Origin: [Clostridium] saccharolyticum WM1
GTDB lineage: Bacteria > Bacillota > Clostridia > Lachnospirales > Lachnospiraceae
Direction: 5' to 3'
DNA: 64,000 nt
Assembly: GCF_000144625.1 (NCBI RefSeq)
Contig: NC_014376.1
Location: 4,178,501 to 4,242,500, forward strand
The notes under the pieces: generated by a model
Databases searched by the model: none
What the model was told of the DNA's origin: nothing
What the model saw: only the letters and a program-made list of their open reading frames with translations
Shown here: positions 52,079-62,253 of the stretch, piece after piece
How positions within the stretch are numbered: the first letter of the stretch is position 1
Layout of the letters: every line of letters starts with the position of its first letter
Made by a program: the position numbers and the translations under genes

Positions 52079-53641
52079 CTATAAAATAACATTTACCTGA
52101 TTCCGGCCTTCCGACTTTGACTTATAAAGGGCCTCATCCGCCCGCTTCAAAGCTCCCTGGAAGTCTTCGTCTCCTTGTTTAAAGAAGGAAAATCCGGCGG
52201 ACACAGTGATCCCAATCTCTTCATTGTGATCCTGTATTTTCAAAGAAGAAACGGAAGCCAGAAACTTGGTTCCGAAATTCATCACATGCTTCTTATCCAT
52301 TCCGTTAAGGATGACGACGAATTCATCACCGCCCCAGCGGATGATCTTGTCCGTACTTCTCAAGGTACGTTTCATAACATTCACAAATTCCGCCAGAGCC
52401 ATGTCCCCTGCGTAATGACCATATTTATCATTAATGTCTTTAAAATGGTCCATATCGCACATCATGATTCCCGGGCTTATGCCTGTCCGTTTAAATTCCT
52501 TAAAGGCATTGGCCAGATCATTGGTTCCGCCCCTCCTGTTCCCAGCCTTTGTAAGGACATCCTGGTTTAACTCAGATTCCATCATCTTTTTCGCATGGCG
52601 GTAATATAATTTCTCCAATAGGGATACGGAGAACAGGCTGATGATCAATATAAGGATAAGCAATAAAACCAATAACAGGGTAAACTTAGAAACCAGCTCT
52701 CTGCTTTCCTTATTTGTCTGGTTTATATAAGGCTGTACATCGTCAAGATAAACCCCCATGGCAATGACCCAGTTATAATCCTTATAAAGCCTTGCATACG
52801 CCAGCTTTTTGGTGATATCATTGCTGTTCAGTTCTTTAAAATAATAAGAGAAAAACAGCTCCCCATCCTGATTGATCCCCTGAAGCTCGGTTAAATAAGG
52901 GTAATCTCCTGCAATATCAGTCATATCCGTAGAAAGATAGGTTCCTTCCGTTTCCGGCAGATTGGGATGGACCCTCCGGATGGCGTAATTTTTCCCCCCC
53001 TGATAATTCAGTATCTCGTTTACCCAGATATAGGAATTTCCATCAAATCTTGTGTTTCTGATTACATTGACCATATCCGCTTTTACAAGATCATTCACAT
53101 AGCTTTTGGTGAGTCCAAAAAGAAATGCGTATTCTCCATGGCTAAAGACCCGGTAAGAGGATAAGCCGGAGGTATTGGCCTTAAGAGTATCCTTCCAGGT
53201 GGCTTCAGCCAGATTCTTAGGGTCATACATGGGCCTATTTTCCTCATTGCCCCACACGATTACGGTCACAAAACTATAATCCGGATTATGCCGGAAAAAC
53301 TCTATGAAGAAATCACGGAATTCCTTATCAGAAAGATCCTTCTTCATATTTATGATATCAGACGTCCTGGAAATAAAAGTTTCCACGTATGATGATTTCG
53401 CTGTCCGCCTCAGCTCAATTTCAGAAATCAGGTTATTCACCGTATCCTTCAAAAAATCTTTCTTAATGTTGTAGATTGCTTCTTCTGATTTCTCAATATA
53501 AATATCGCCCACCTTGTCAATGGAATACAAGTAAAAGCAAGCCATGACCGTACAGATGATGCCGATGATGGTAGACAGAAAAATTGTATATTTACGCCGG
53601 ATAACGCATTCCTCCTTTTTTGGAATGTTTAATTTTACCAT
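52079..53641 (-). CDS. Cache-GGDEF diguanylate cyclase
   Basis: 520 residues from ATG 53641. TM helix (~18-38), large extracellular dCache-type sensor (FRHNPDYSFVTVIVWGNEEN; GNSYIWVNEILNYQGGKNYA; YNWVIAMGVYLDDVQPYI), TM (~310-335), GGDEF with IRWGGDEFVVIL and I-site RSTD. The start is uncertain: ATG 53641 has no ribosome site, while AAGGAGGA further in is followed at 8 bases by ATC (53602), which would give RRKYTIFLSTIIGII at the N-terminus. Monocistronic. Confidence 0.87.
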   Translation of the reverse strand: MVKLNIPKKEECVIRRKYTIFLSTIIGIICTVMACFYLYSIDKVGDIYIEKSEEAIYNIKKDFLKDTVNNLISEIELRRTAKSSYVETFISRTSDIINMKKDLSDKEFRDFFIEFFRHNPDYSFVTVIVWGNEENRPMYDPKNLAEATWKDTLKANTSGLSSYRVFSHGEYAFLFGLTKSYVNDLVKADMVNVIRNTRFDGNSYIWVNEILNYQGGKNYAIRRVHPNLPETEGTYLSTDMTDIAGDYPYLTELQGINQDGELFFSYYFKELNSNDITKKLAYARLYKDYNWVIAMGVYLDDVQPYINQTNKESRELVSKFTLLLVLLLILILIISLFSVSLLEKLYYRHAKKMMESELNQDVLTKAGNRRGGTNDLANAFKEFKRTGISPGIMMCDMDHFKDINDKYGHYAGDMALAEFVNVMKRTLRSTDKIIRWGGDEFVVILNGMDKKHVMNFGTKFLASVSSLKIQDHNEEIGITVSAGFSFFKQGDEDFQGALKRADEALYKSKSEGRNQVNVIL

Positions 53642-53660
53642 AGTATGTCAGCATTTTCAT

Positions 53661-53972
53661 CTACTCATCCATATATTCCAGGAAAATCCTGCTATGAAAT
53701 CCGCCCCTTAATTCTGCTTTTTTTTCTCGTTCAGCCTCCAATTCCGCCTTGGTATATCCTCTGGCACTGCAAATGGAATATAATACCTCCATTACATCGG
53801 CCAGCTCGCCCAGGCTTTTCTCCTCCTGATATTCTCTTACCTCCTCAAAAAGCTTTTCTTCCAGCTTCTCCATATATTCTTCCTCAGTCAGAAACCGCCA
53901 TGCTGCTGTTTTCCCGTTTGCCGTAATGATTTCCGGTATTTTATCCCTGACTAATTTGTCGTACCTTTTCAA
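53661..53972 (-). CDS. MazG-like / phosphoribosyl-ATP pyrophosphohydrolase-type protein
   Basis: 103 residues from TTG 53972 (AGAGGGG eight bases upstream; gives KRYDKLVRDKIPEIITANGK); an ATG at 53993 would precede that ribosome site. All-alpha NTP pyrophosphatase fold with EEKLFEEVREYQEE and ELADVMEVLYSIC, where the Glu/Asp residues bind Mg. Probably a house-cleaning nucleotide hydrolase; the exact nucleotide is unknown. Confidence 0.83.
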   Translation of the reverse strand: MKRYDKLVRDKIPEIITANGKTAAWRFLTEEEYMEKLEEKLFEEVREYQEEKSLGELADVMEVLYSICSARGYTKAELEAEREKKAELRGGFHSRIFLEYMDE

Positions 53973-54080
53973 TGGCAAATCCCCTCTTTCCATTTAATCA
54001 TAAAACGGTAACCTATGCTTCGAAAGATACACTTAAAAAACAGTATAACACATTCATGAAAAAATGTCGCTTATTCCCTA

Positions 54081-54112
54081 AAAAAGACCTGCCATTGCTT
54101 GATGGCAGGCCA
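54081..54112 (-). terminator. terminator of a decayed gene
   Basis: CCTGCCAT / ATGGCAGG stem with 6-base loop; on the minus strand followed by TCTTTTTTA. Confidence 0.8.
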
Positions 54113-54133
54113 GCAGCTGTGTCATATCCTCTT

Positions 54134-54250
54134 TTATTCTGTTAAAGTCCGTTTAAGCTTTTCTACATAATCTTTGCCGGCAAGGATATCCGTTACTAAG
54201 ATAATTCCATCTGCCGGGTAAATTTCGGAATATTTCAGGGAAGCGGCCTA
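54134..54250 (-). pseudogene. C-terminal gene fragment
   Basis: 37 codons on the minus strand read AASLKYSEIYPADGIILVTD then ILAGKDYVEKLKRTLTE and stop, followed by an intact Rho-independent terminator. A stop (TAG) lies just upstream and no start is available. It looks like the 3' end of a lost gene; the family is not recognised. Confidence 0.45.
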
Positions 54251-54288
54251 TAATATTAATTAAACCACATGCCTTTTAGGGGATTTGT

Positions 54289-54885
54289 ATGAATAATACC
54301 GTTACAGGCAAGAGAGGAAGCATCACCAAGGTCGGAAGTATCCTGCATATCGAAAATGCCCTTGTAGAAGATATATATACTCCCAACAGCAGGACCGGTT
54401 ATATCCTGATTTCTTACGCCTCACCCGGCAGGAAAGATATGGTCTTTATTGAGCTCCTGCAACTAAACGTAGGCTGGGAAACAATTTTAATAAATCAGTT
54501 TGGAGATCCAATCACCCTGTGCAACGTCAGAAAGGGAATGTGGATCAATGCCGAGTTTTCCGCCGCCATGACGAGGAGTATTCCCCCTCAGTCAAAGGCA
54601 TACCGGATTGTTGCAATCATGCAAAAACCCCTGTTTCGCATAACAACGGACCGGATCGCTTCTGTGGATGCAGAAAACGGTTTCCTTACTTCCGGAAATG
54701 CCAATAACGAATTAGACCAGATGAGGTTTGTGGTTTCTCAGGCTACGGAAATCCTGGATCAGACAGGCAGCTCCATTCCCTTAAGTGCCTTACAGCCAGG
54801 GCAAATGGCAAGGATTGAACATGCCAATTTCCAAACTGCAAGTATTCCGCCCCAAACCACCGCTTACCGCATGCAAGTGATCTAG
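54289..54885 (+). CDS. hypothetical protein with two internal repeats
   Basis: 198 residues; AGGGG precedes the ATG. Two similar halves: the first ends TRSIPPQSKAYRIVAI and the second ends TASIPPQTTAYRMQVI, with matching preceding strands (ETILINQFGDPITLCNVRKG against ATEILDQTGSSIPLSALQPG). Mostly beta, no signal peptide, so perhaps a tandem OB- or barrel-like fold. I do not recognise the family. It stands alone, facing hydE's 3' end. Confidence 0.72.
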   Translation: MNNTVTGKRGSITKVGSILHIENALVEDIYTPNSRTGYILISYASPGRKDMVFIELLQLNVGWETILINQFGDPITLCNVRKGMWINAEFSAAMTRSIPPQSKAYRIVAIMQKPLFRITTDRIASVDAENGFLTSGNANNELDQMRFVVSQATEILDQTGSSIPLSALQPGQMARIEHANFQTASIPPQTTAYRMQVI

Positions 54886-55039
54886 TTTTACGGAATAAAA
54901 GAGGATTAAAAAAGGCAGATGCAGGTCAATGGAAAACCGGCCTGCTCCGCCTTAAATGTTGTCCCCATCGTTCCTGCTCAACATCAAATCCGGACCAGCA
55001 TTTTGTTATGATATTCCTGGATGCTTTTGTTATGTTAGG

Positions 55040-56077
55040 CTATTCTTTAAAATCACCTCTTTTTTCTACTACATGATAACCTACGGACGCAACCCGGTTT
55101 CTCAGACAGACATTGCACTCAGCAGCTTCCTCTCCGGTACAGATCTTGTTATCATACAATTCATATTTCTTCCGTACGCCAATGGGGGATAAATTGGGCA
55201 TCAGCACATTGGCCCCCGATAAAATCCCTTTTTCCCTTCCCTTCGGGTCAAGGGTCCCCAATGCCGTTGTGGAAGGCAGCAGTGCATTGGGCAGCATCAG
55301 CCTTAAGATTCCTATGAGAAACAGGGTGAGATCAACGCTTCCTGCAGGAAAAGAAGCAAAAGGAGTATCCTTATGAGGAATAAAGGGTCCTATGCCAACC
55401 ATCTGGGGGGAAAGCTCCTTAATAAACGCCAGGTCTTCAGCCAGACATTTGGGAGTCTGGTAAGGGGAACCTACCATAAATCCGGTGCCTACCTGATAAC
55501 CGATCTTCTTTAAGTTTCTTAAGCATTCCTTCCGGTTTTCCAAGGAAAGAGAACCGGGATGAAGAAGGGAATAATGCTCCTCATCCGCCGTTTCATGGCG
55601 AAGGAGATAGCGGTTTGCCCCTGCTTCATAATATTTCAAATACTGGTCATATGTTTTTTCCCCTATGGAAAGGGTGATGGCACAATCCGGATACCCTTCC
55701 CGTATGGTTTTTACGATATCCACAACTGCCTCATCGGTAAATGCAGGGTCTTCCCCTCCTTGCAGCACAAAGGTACGGAAGCCTAATTCATACCCGGATT
55801 CACAGCAGGACAAAATCTCATCCTTGCTTAGCCGGTAACGGCTTGCATTTTTATTGCTCTTTCTTATGCCGCAGTAATAGCAGTCATTTTTGCAGTAATT
55901 GGTAAATTCGATCAGTCCCCTGATATATACTTCCTTTTCATAATGTACCTGGCTGCAGGTCCTTGCCAGGGAATATAAATAATCACCGGCCTCTTTATCA
56001 TAATTTTCCAGCAGGTAAATAAACTCGTCCTCTTCCAGATTATGAGTTTCATACAGTTTATCGATCAAATGCTTCAT
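55040..56077 (-). CDS. hydE: [FeFe]-hydrogenase H-cluster radical SAM maturase HydE
   Basis: 345 residues. Radical SAM cluster motif in FTNYCKNDCYYCGIRKSNK (CxxxCxxC), GFRTFVLQGGEDPAFTDEAV, AITLSIGEKTYDQYLKYYEA with ANRYLLRHET, and GIGPFIPHKDTPF, all as in HydE. Further Cys near the C-terminus (AAECNVCLRNR) fits the accessory site. Builds the diiron subcluster with HydF and HydG, which are not in the window. AAGGAG precedes the ATG. Implies [FeFe]-hydrogenase-based fermentation. Confidence 0.93.
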   Translation of the reverse strand: MKHLIDKLYETHNLEEDEFIYLLENYDKEAGDYLYSLARTCSQVHYEKEVYIRGLIEFTNYCKNDCYYCGIRKSNKNASRYRLSKDEILSCCESGYELGFRTFVLQGGEDPAFTDEAVVDIVKTIREGYPDCAITLSIGEKTYDQYLKYYEAGANRYLLRHETADEEHYSLLHPGSLSLENRKECLRNLKKIGYQVGTGFMVGSPYQTPKCLAEDLAFIKELSPQMVGIGPFIPHKDTPFASFPAGSVDLTLFLIGILRLMLPNALLPSTTALGTLDPKGREKGILSGANVLMPNLSPIGVRKKYELYDNKICTGEEAAECNVCLRNRVASVGYHVVEKRGDFKE

Positions 56078-56127
56078 AGTATTCTCCTTGCTCTGAATTT
56101 CCGCCGCTGCCTGGTTTTTCCCGTTCC

Positions 56128-56490
56128 TTATCTTATATTCTCCACCAGCTGTACCCGCAGGCCATTGGGATCCTTTATAAAGGCAAACTTAACCTGCGGA
56201 TTTGGCTGAACCGGTTCACCTAAAATGACAGCACTTTTTTCCTTTGCCAGGAAAAGGGTCTGATCAAGGGATTCCACTTCAAATCCCCAGCTTATATCAT
56301 CTCCTACATGGATTTCCTTCTCCCCGCCGCAGATCAATTCAATTTGTGTTTCCCCATCACCTAAAAAAGCTATCTCTGTACCGGGTCCTGCGGGAAATCT
56401 TCTGGTCACCTTCAGGCCGATGATCTCCTCATAGAATTTGATAGATTCTTCTAAATTCTTAACGTTTAACGTGCTCCAGCAAAACTTCAT
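56128..56490 (-). CDS. VOC-family (glyoxalase I-like) protein
   Basis: 120 residues: FCWSTLNVKNLEESIKFYEE at the N-terminus and FIKDPNGLRVQLVENI at the C-terminus, the two halves of a vicinal-oxygen-chelate fold with metal-ligand candidates (Glu in TQIELICGG, Glu in QLVE). The substrate is unknown; lactoylglutathione lyase-like in pattern. AGGAGG precedes the ATG. 50 bases upstream of hydE on the same strand, so possibly one transcript. Confidence 0.85.
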   Translation of the reverse strand: MKFCWSTLNVKNLEESIKFYEEIIGLKVTRRFPAGPGTEIAFLGDGETQIELICGGEKEIHVGDDISWGFEVESLDQTLFLAKEKSAVILGEPVQPNPQVKFAFIKDPNGLRVQLVENIR

Positions 56491-56694
56491 AGAATATCCT
56501 CCTGTTTATTCCTTTATCCTTATTTTAACTTATCCCATGGATAAGGGTATCTGCACTTAATCATACCAGAATAACATGTTTATTCTATCATTTTCTATAT
56601 AATAGTGAAAGATAATTTTATAGCAATTTTTCCCATTCATCAGGTCATGGGCTGCCTTTTCCAATTCCTGGTCATAACCAACGGACGTACATGG

Positions 56695-57852
56695 TCAAAA
56701 AACATGGATCGCATTCCGAACCTTTTTCGCTTCATACAAAGCACGGTCTGCATGAATAAAAAGCCTTACCGTATCAACCTGATCCGATATTGCCGCCAGC
56801 CCGAAGCTGGCCGTCAGCATCAGCTTGGGATAATCTTCAAAAAACAGGTGATTCAATCTGACCTGGATCTTTTCGCATATGGACACAGCCTCTTCCATAG
56901 TTTTATCACGGAACAATAAGCAGAACTCATCCCCCCCATAGCGGAAGGGTGTCATATCCCCATGAAACTCCTTCAGGATCTTAGCAAATTCTATTAAGCA
57001 GCGGTCTCCCACATGATGTCCCCAGGTGTCGTTAATACTTTTAAATCTGTCAATGTCTACGATTGCAAGAATATAATTCCGGTCCGATGCCGTGTCCTCT
57101 GCAAATTTCAGTTCATCCCGGAACGCCTTCCGGTTGTATATTCCGGTCATTTCATCCGTATGGACACTTTGCTGCAGAAGCCGGCGTTCTATTTCTTTTT
57201 GTATGCCTGCACTGTTTTTTCTCCGCTCAAAACGGATCACGGCCATACAGGCAATGGAGAAAGCAGTCAATACAAAAAGAGAAATCAGAAAATCCCCCAT
57301 CCGATGGGTATTTTCAAATATGCTGACCTTATCTGCATCCCATTTTATAAACAGTTCCGAAGAAATGATAGAACCTAAGCTGGTGCCTGCCGTAATACAT
57401 GTTACACGGTAATCTGCATAGATGGCCGTCAGCATGATGGCTATTGCAAAAATATAGTAGGTAGCCGTAAAGGTGCTGTGTACCGTAAAGATAACGAAGC
57501 CGATTCCCACGAAAATAAGGGATACAAAATAAATTTTATGGCTTTGTGACAAACACTTTGATTTCATGATCAGCGTTTCTGCTGCAATACAAATGAAATT
57601 AACAGAACTTGGAATGATGAGAAATTTAAGAAAGTATCTGTAAACCGTTGTTGTCAGCAGATCGGAATGGACCAGGATGATACCCATCACAATTTCAACC
57701 ATAAGAGAAAAGATGACCAGGATAACGGAGGTTTTATAATGCAGCTTCAGCCAGCTTTCATCAATTTTTGTATATTCTTCCTGCACTGCCCTGATATACA
57801 TGTCATCAATATTTTCTTCTTCCATATGAAATGTAAAACCTTCCACTTTCAC
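56695..57852 (-). CDS. multi-TM GGDEF diguanylate cyclase
   Basis: 385 residues from GTG 57852 (GGGAGG seven bases upstream; an in-frame ATG at 57825 is possible and the longer ATG 57912 lacks a site). About six membrane helices (residues ~40-210), then a GGDEF domain with FRYGGDEFCLLF. No RxxD I-site is visible upstream of the motif (reads DMTPFRY), so product inhibition may be absent. The C-terminal end is short. Confidence 0.85.
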   Translation of the reverse strand: MKVEGFTFHMEEENIDDMYIRAVQEEYTKIDESWLKLHYKTSVILVIFSLMVEIVMGIILVHSDLLTTTVYRYFLKFLIIPSSVNFICIAAETLIMKSKCLSQSHKIYFVSLIFVGIGFVIFTVHSTFTATYYIFAIAIMLTAIYADYRVTCITAGTSLGSIISSELFIKWDADKVSIFENTHRMGDFLISLFVLTAFSIACMAVIRFERRKNSAGIQKEIERRLLQQSVHTDEMTGIYNRKAFRDELKFAEDTASDRNYILAIVDIDRFKSINDTWGHHVGDRCLIEFAKILKEFHGDMTPFRYGGDEFCLLFRDKTMEEAVSICEKIQVRLNHLFFEDYPKLMLTASFGLAAISDQVDTVRLFIHADRALYEAKKVRNAIHVF

Positions 57853-57978
57853 GTTTTTACCTCCCACATCCCTATTCGTCGGATTATATGCAGAGAAGCA
57901 GATATCCACCACCCATTGTTAACTGATCCGTAGCGCAATGAATAATATCTTTGAGATGAAGGATCTGCTTATACAAAA

Positions 57979-58019
57979 CCGGCTGCATCCAGGTTAAATC
58001 CTGCCGGAAATGCAGCCGA
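57979..58019 (-). terminator. possible terminator after the chemoreceptor gene
   Basis: CGGCTGCAT at 57980 pairs with ATGCAGCCG at 58010, a long loop; on the minus strand followed by GTTTTG. Weak. Confidence 0.35.
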
Positions 58020-58061
58020 TAAATAAATCATTTTGAAAGGCCGGGCAAATAAACCAAACTG

Positions 58062-60023
58062 TTACCTTTCAGTATTTAGCTTAAATTTTTCCACCTCCAT
58101 GCGCAGCGTGGCAGCCTGTGCGGACATTTCCTGACTTGTCGCCGAGTTCTCTTCTGCTGTAGCAGCATTTGTCTGCACCACAGCGGAGACCTGGGAAAGC
58201 CCCAGCTTTATCTGTTCAATGGCATCAGACTGCTCCACGGATGCCTGCTCTATTTTAACAATGCTCTCGTTAACCTTTACAGCATTTTCCCGGATGCTGC
58301 GAAGTATTTTAGCAGCCTGCTCTGCGATCTGTGAGCCTTCTGCCACGGTAGCAGCCGAGTGCTGGATCAGTTCAGCAGTCTTCTTTGCAGCCTCTGAAGA
58401 CTTGGAAGCAAGGTTTCTTACCTCATCGGCTACAACCGCAAATCCCTTTCCTGCATCACCTGCACGGGCAGCCTCTACGGCAGCATTAAGAGCCAGGATA
58501 TTGGTCTGGAAAGCAATGTCTTCAATGACTTTTGTAATGCTGGTAATCTGGTCAGATGCAGCACTGATATCCGTCATTGCCTCTGTCAGTCTGCTCATAT
58601 GCTCGTCTCCGTCACTGACACTGGATCCTGTCTGCTCCACAAATTGTGCCGCCATTTTAACATTACAGGAATTATCCAATGCCTGTTCTGCGATTTTCTC
58701 AATGGAGGCTTCCAGCTCCTCGATGGCTGAAGCCTGCTCCGTGGATCCTGACGCAAGGTCCTGGGCTCCGTATGCAACCTGGCTGGCCCCTGTGCTGACC
58801 TGCTCTGCCGCCATATGAATCAGGGACAGGGTTTCAGAAAGGTTTCTCACCGAATCATAAACTGCGGTTTCAATCCGCTTGAAATCACCGATATACTCCT
58901 GTGCAGGTCCGGTTTTTAAATTACCCGCTGCTATCTCCTCCATGTTTCTGGTGATATCCTCCACATAGAGAAAAAGTGTTTTAATGGAGCTGTCAATGCT
59001 CTTGGAAAGCTCTCCCACCTCATCCCTGCTTTTGATCTGGGGGGTCTCCTCTGTTAAATTTCCCTGGGAAAGCAGCTTCATGCGGTTCGTGATCTTTATA
59101 ATAGGATTGGCTATTCCACCGGCAAATAAAACTGCAAGAATGATACCGGCCGTCATCATGATCAGAGACGTTCCAAGCAGACAGAACATTACGGTTCGTA
59201 TGGAGGAGGTCATTTCATTAATCGGAGCTACCGCCCCAAAATACCATCCATTGCTTCCGGACACCGGGGAATAATAGCAAATACGCTTGACACCTGCATA
59301 GGAATAGGTATCCACCCCGGTAGCCCCTGTAATCATCTTGGAATAAACTCTGGCGGCCGACTTATAGCTGCTGTCTGTTTTCGACATCTCTATAAAATTC
59401 CTCTGCTCCTGAACCAGTTCCGGCCTCATATTGGCAATCACCGTTCCCTGGCTGTCAATCATAAATATATTTCCTGATTTCCCCACCCGGAAATCCCTGA
59501 CCAGGCTGCTTAAATACATACCGTCAATGCCGGCAATCAAGACCTTGCCGTTCATCGGAGTGTATATCTGGATAACAAATTCTCCCTTGCCGTCCGTATA
59601 AGGAGAGGAAATCACGGTTTCCCCTCCCATTGCTTTGGTTAAAAGGTCCTGGGAGCCGATGTTGTCCCCTTCATATCCGATTGGGCCGCTTCTGATGATT
59701 CCGGTACCGTCAGAGACCGCAAGATACAGAAAGCCCTTCTTCTTTGCAAGTTTTTCCAGTTCTGCGGAGGAAGCCGACGAAAGGCCCAGCTCTGCCGTAT
59801 CCTTTATATCATCTGTCAGGTTCTGCACCTTAGAAGAAAGGGCCAGATCAGCAACCGCACCTAAGGATGCAAGATCAGCCCTGACATTGCTCAAAATTCC
59901 CTGATAGCTGGTGAACAGGCTGGTGACAAGGTTCACTGCTGTCAATACCAGAATCAGCAGGCCTGTAAAAAGTATGAGCTTAAATTTAATAGATATGGTA
60001 CCTTTCCTTTTTCGTTTTTTCAT
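58062..60023 (-). CDS. methyl-accepting chemotaxis protein with Cache sensor
   Basis: 653 residues. TM (~15-38), extracellular dCache sensor ([33 protein letters not shown]), TM (~275-300), HAMP ([18 protein letters not shown]), then the cytoplasmic signalling domain with hairpin tip [20 protein letters not shown] and [19 protein letters not shown]. No NWETF-type C-terminal CheR-tether seen. AGGAGG precedes the ATG. Paired in the same direction with a DUF2442-like gene and a second chemoreceptor. Confidence 0.93.
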   Translation of the reverse strand: MKKRKRKGTISIKFKLILFTGLLILVLTAVNLVTSLFTSYQGILSNVRADLASLGAVADLALSSKVQNLTDDIKDTAELGLSSASSAELEKLAKKKGFLYLAVSDGTGIIRSGPIGYEGDNIGSQDLLTKAMGGETVISSPYTDGKGEFVIQIYTPMNGKVLIAGIDGMYLSSLVRDFRVGKSGNIFMIDSQGTVIANMRPELVQEQRNFIEMSKTDSSYKSAARVYSKMITGATGVDTYSYAGVKRICYYSPVSGSNGWYFGAVAPINEMTSSIRTVMFCLLGTSLIMMTAGIILAVLFAGGIANPIIKITNRMKLLSQGNLTEETPQIKSRDEVGELSKSIDSSIKTLFLYVEDITRNMEEIAAGNLKTGPAQEYIGDFKRIETAVYDSVRNLSETLSLIHMAAEQVSTGASQVAYGAQDLASGSTEQASAIEELEASIEKIAEQALDNSCNVKMAAQFVEQTGSSVSDGDEHMSRLTEAMTDISAASDQITSITKVIEDIAFQTNILALNAAVEAARAGDAGKGFAVVADEVRNLASKSSEAAKKTAELIQHSAATVAEGSQIAEQAAKILRSIRENAVKVNESIVKIEQASVEQSDAIEQIKLGLSQVSAVVQTNAATAEENSATSQEMSAQAATLRMEVEKFKLNTER

Positions 60024-60114
60024 TGTCGTAATCCTCCTAATACTATCCGGAAACTCAAATTCCGGTTTGTTCTTTTCTCCTGCTTTTCGTAACCCCCCCC
60101 ATTATTTTACTGGT

Positions 60115-60468
60115 TTATTTCCTGCGGTCAATCAGGACAAGATCCATAAACTCAGAAGCGGTTATCCTTAAAGGCATTCGGTTGGTTTTCTTAAAAATCA
60201 GGTAATTTCCATCGGTATGAACGCTTTGGAACAATTCTTTATCCTTAAGCATTCCAAAACGCACAGTATCCAGTCTGGGGCGAAAGTCAAAATGGATGGT
60301 TGTTCCTGTCTCCATGACCACCTTTAACTGATAATCCGGCCGGGCATCCACACTTTTGAAATATCCCTCATGGGCCTGTTCCCTCTCTTCCTTTAAACTA
60401 TGAAATAATTCCTCTTTCTGCATACTCTGTTCTGTAATATTTTTCTCTTTTTCCTCCATAACCTCCAT
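60115..60468 (-). CDS. DUF2442-like protein between two chemoreceptors
   Basis: 117 residues. Charged helical N-terminus (~1-40), then a small beta domain with TTIHFDFRPRLDTVRFGMLK and LFQSVHTDGNYLIFKK, resembling DUF2442. Function unknown. It lies 92 bases before the first chemoreceptor and 33 after the second, so all three may be one transcript and it may act in sensing. The RBS is GAGGTGATG. Confidence 0.6.
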   Translation of the reverse strand: MEVMEEKEKNITEQSMQKEELFHSLKEEREQAHEGYFKSVDARPDYQLKVVMETGTTIHFDFRPRLDTVRFGMLKDKELFQSVHTDGNYLIFKKTNRMPLRITASEFMDLVLIDRRK

Positions 60469-60500
60469 GATTTACATCACCTCAATTTATTTCTCCAAAT

Positions 60501-62231
60501 TCACAAGTTATGTTTCACGGGACCCTTAAAGGCCGATGAAAGTCCGGCTCCTCCCTTTAACAGGAATCTGCTTACCTGCTCCTTCAGCATTTCCGCCTGA
60601 CTGGCAAGCTCTTCACTGGCAGCCGCACTTTCCTCGGAAGTCGCAGAGTTCGTCTGAATTACCTGAGATACCTGCATTACTCCCTGGTTGATCTGGTCAA
60701 TGCCTTCTGCCTGGCTGTTGGATGCAATGGCAATGTCTCCGATCAGATTTGCCACCTTTTCTACATCCTCCACAATTTTTACCAGGGCATCTGCCGTTTC
60801 ATTTGCGATCCTGGTACCCCCCTCCACCTTTTGAATGGATTTCCCGATCATATCCGTGGTTTCCTTTGCCGCATCGGCTGAGCGGGCCGCCAGGCTTCTC
60901 ACTTCATCTGCAACCACCGCAAAGCCCTTTCCCAGCTCTCCTGCTCTTGCTGCTTCTACCGCTGCATTGAGAGCCAGGATATTGGTCTGAAAGGCAATCT
61001 CGTCAATGACCTTTATGATTCTTGAGATATTGGCAGAGGAAGCATTGATCTCCTCCATTGCCTGAAGCATTTCTCTCATTTGCTGATTTCCGTGTTCTGC
61101 ATTCCGTTTTGCTGCATCAGCCAGCTCATTGGCCTGGTTCGCATATCCGGCACTGCGTCTTGTCTGGGCTGCGATTTCTTCAATGGAAGCCGTAAGCTGT
61201 TCCACCGAGCTGGCCTGTTCTGTTGCCCCCTGGGAAAGTGTAATGCTGGAGCCGGAAACCTGACTGGACCCGGATGCCACCTGATCCGCTGCCGTCCTGA
61301 CCTCTCCCAATACCTCGTTAAAGGACTGGATGATCAGGTTTAAGGATGATTTAATGGCTGCGTAATCCCCTCTGTAATCCCCTTTGATTTCAACATTAAG
61401 ATTTCCCTTTGACATTTCCGTAAGTATAGAGGATATTTCCTGAATAATATTCCGGACCGTTTCAATGGCTGTGGAAGAGGCCATCGCTAATTGCCCGATC
61501 TCCGTATTGTCGGCCCCAACGCTGACTGACTTTGATAAATCCCCCTTTGCAGCCGTCATCATATCATCTTTTATCTTAATGATCGGCTTGATGATCTTTT
61601 TATGGGAAAGCAGCAGGCTTATGCCGTTGAAAACAGCAGTAAACACCATCAGCAGGATCATGACAATTATATAAGCCTGGGTTTTACGAACGGCACGATT
61701 CAGTTCACCGGCAGCCCTGGCGTTCATTGTTTCCTGAAATTGGGTGATAGGAGCCATAATAACGCTTTTATCGCTGTCATACTGGGCATCAAACATAAGA
61801 TGCCTTGCTTCCTCATAATCACCACGTTCCACTGCCTTCATGGCTTTGTCTTCCGTCTCCACCAGGGTATCGGAGTTTTTCTTTGCCTCTGCCAGCAGAC
61901 TCAGCTCATTCTGGGGTGCTCCCAGCTCCTCCAGCCTTTCTACCACCTTATCCCTGGTCTTTGTCTCATTCACCTCTTTCCAGTAATTATCATAGTGGAC
62001 TTTATCCCCAAATTGCACGTATGCCCTGGCCTCATTTGTTAAATAATCGGATGCATTGGCAAGGTCAATGCCTAATTGCTTAAACTCTGCTTTTCTTACC
62101 TCAGCGGCCCTCATTCCTAAAAAAGAGCTCATTACCTGAATGGATAAGACTACCAGGATCACCGACAAAAAGATGGCGGAACCTCCAAGCATAAGATTTA
62201 AAGTGGATTGTTTGATTCTTTTTTTCTGCAT
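60501..62231 (-). CDS. methyl-accepting chemotaxis protein with four-helix-bundle sensor
   Basis: 576 residues. TM (~14-35), extracellular four-helix-bundle domain (~36-185; includes [24 protein letters not shown] helices), TM (~190-210), HAMP ([20 protein letters not shown]), then the signalling domain with tip [20 protein letters not shown] and [25 protein letters not shown] precedes the ATG. Different sensor type from its neighbour, so a different ligand. Confidence 0.93.
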   Translation of the reverse strand: MQKKRIKQSTLNLMLGGSAIFLSVILVVLSIQVMSSFLGMRAAEVRKAEFKQLGIDLANASDYLTNEARAYVQFGDKVHYDNYWKEVNETKTRDKVVERLEELGAPQNELSLLAEAKKNSDTLVETEDKAMKAVERGDYEEARHLMFDAQYDSDKSVIMAPITQFQETMNARAAGELNRAVRKTQAYIIVMILLMVFTAVFNGISLLLSHKKIIKPIIKIKDDMMTAAKGDLSKSVSVGADNTEIGQLAMASSTAIETVRNIIQEISSILTEMSKGNLNVEIKGDYRGDYAAIKSSLNLIIQSFNEVLGEVRTAADQVASGSSQVSGSSITLSQGATEQASSVEQLTASIEEIAAQTRRSAGYANQANELADAAKRNAEHGNQQMREMLQAMEEINASSANISRIIKVIDEIAFQTNILALNAAVEAARAGELGKGFAVVADEVRSLAARSADAAKETTDMIGKSIQKVEGGTRIANETADALVKIVEDVEKVANLIGDIAIASNSQAEGIDQINQGVMQVSQVIQTNSATSEESAAASEELASQAEMLKEQVSRFLLKGGAGLSSAFKGPVKHNL

Positions 62232-62253
62232 AATTACATTCCCTCCTCATTCG

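Noticed and set aside
58219..58818. 199-codon plus-strand frame
   Set aside because: Mirror frame of the chemoreceptor signalling domain, whose Ala/Ser-rich codons leave antisense frames open.
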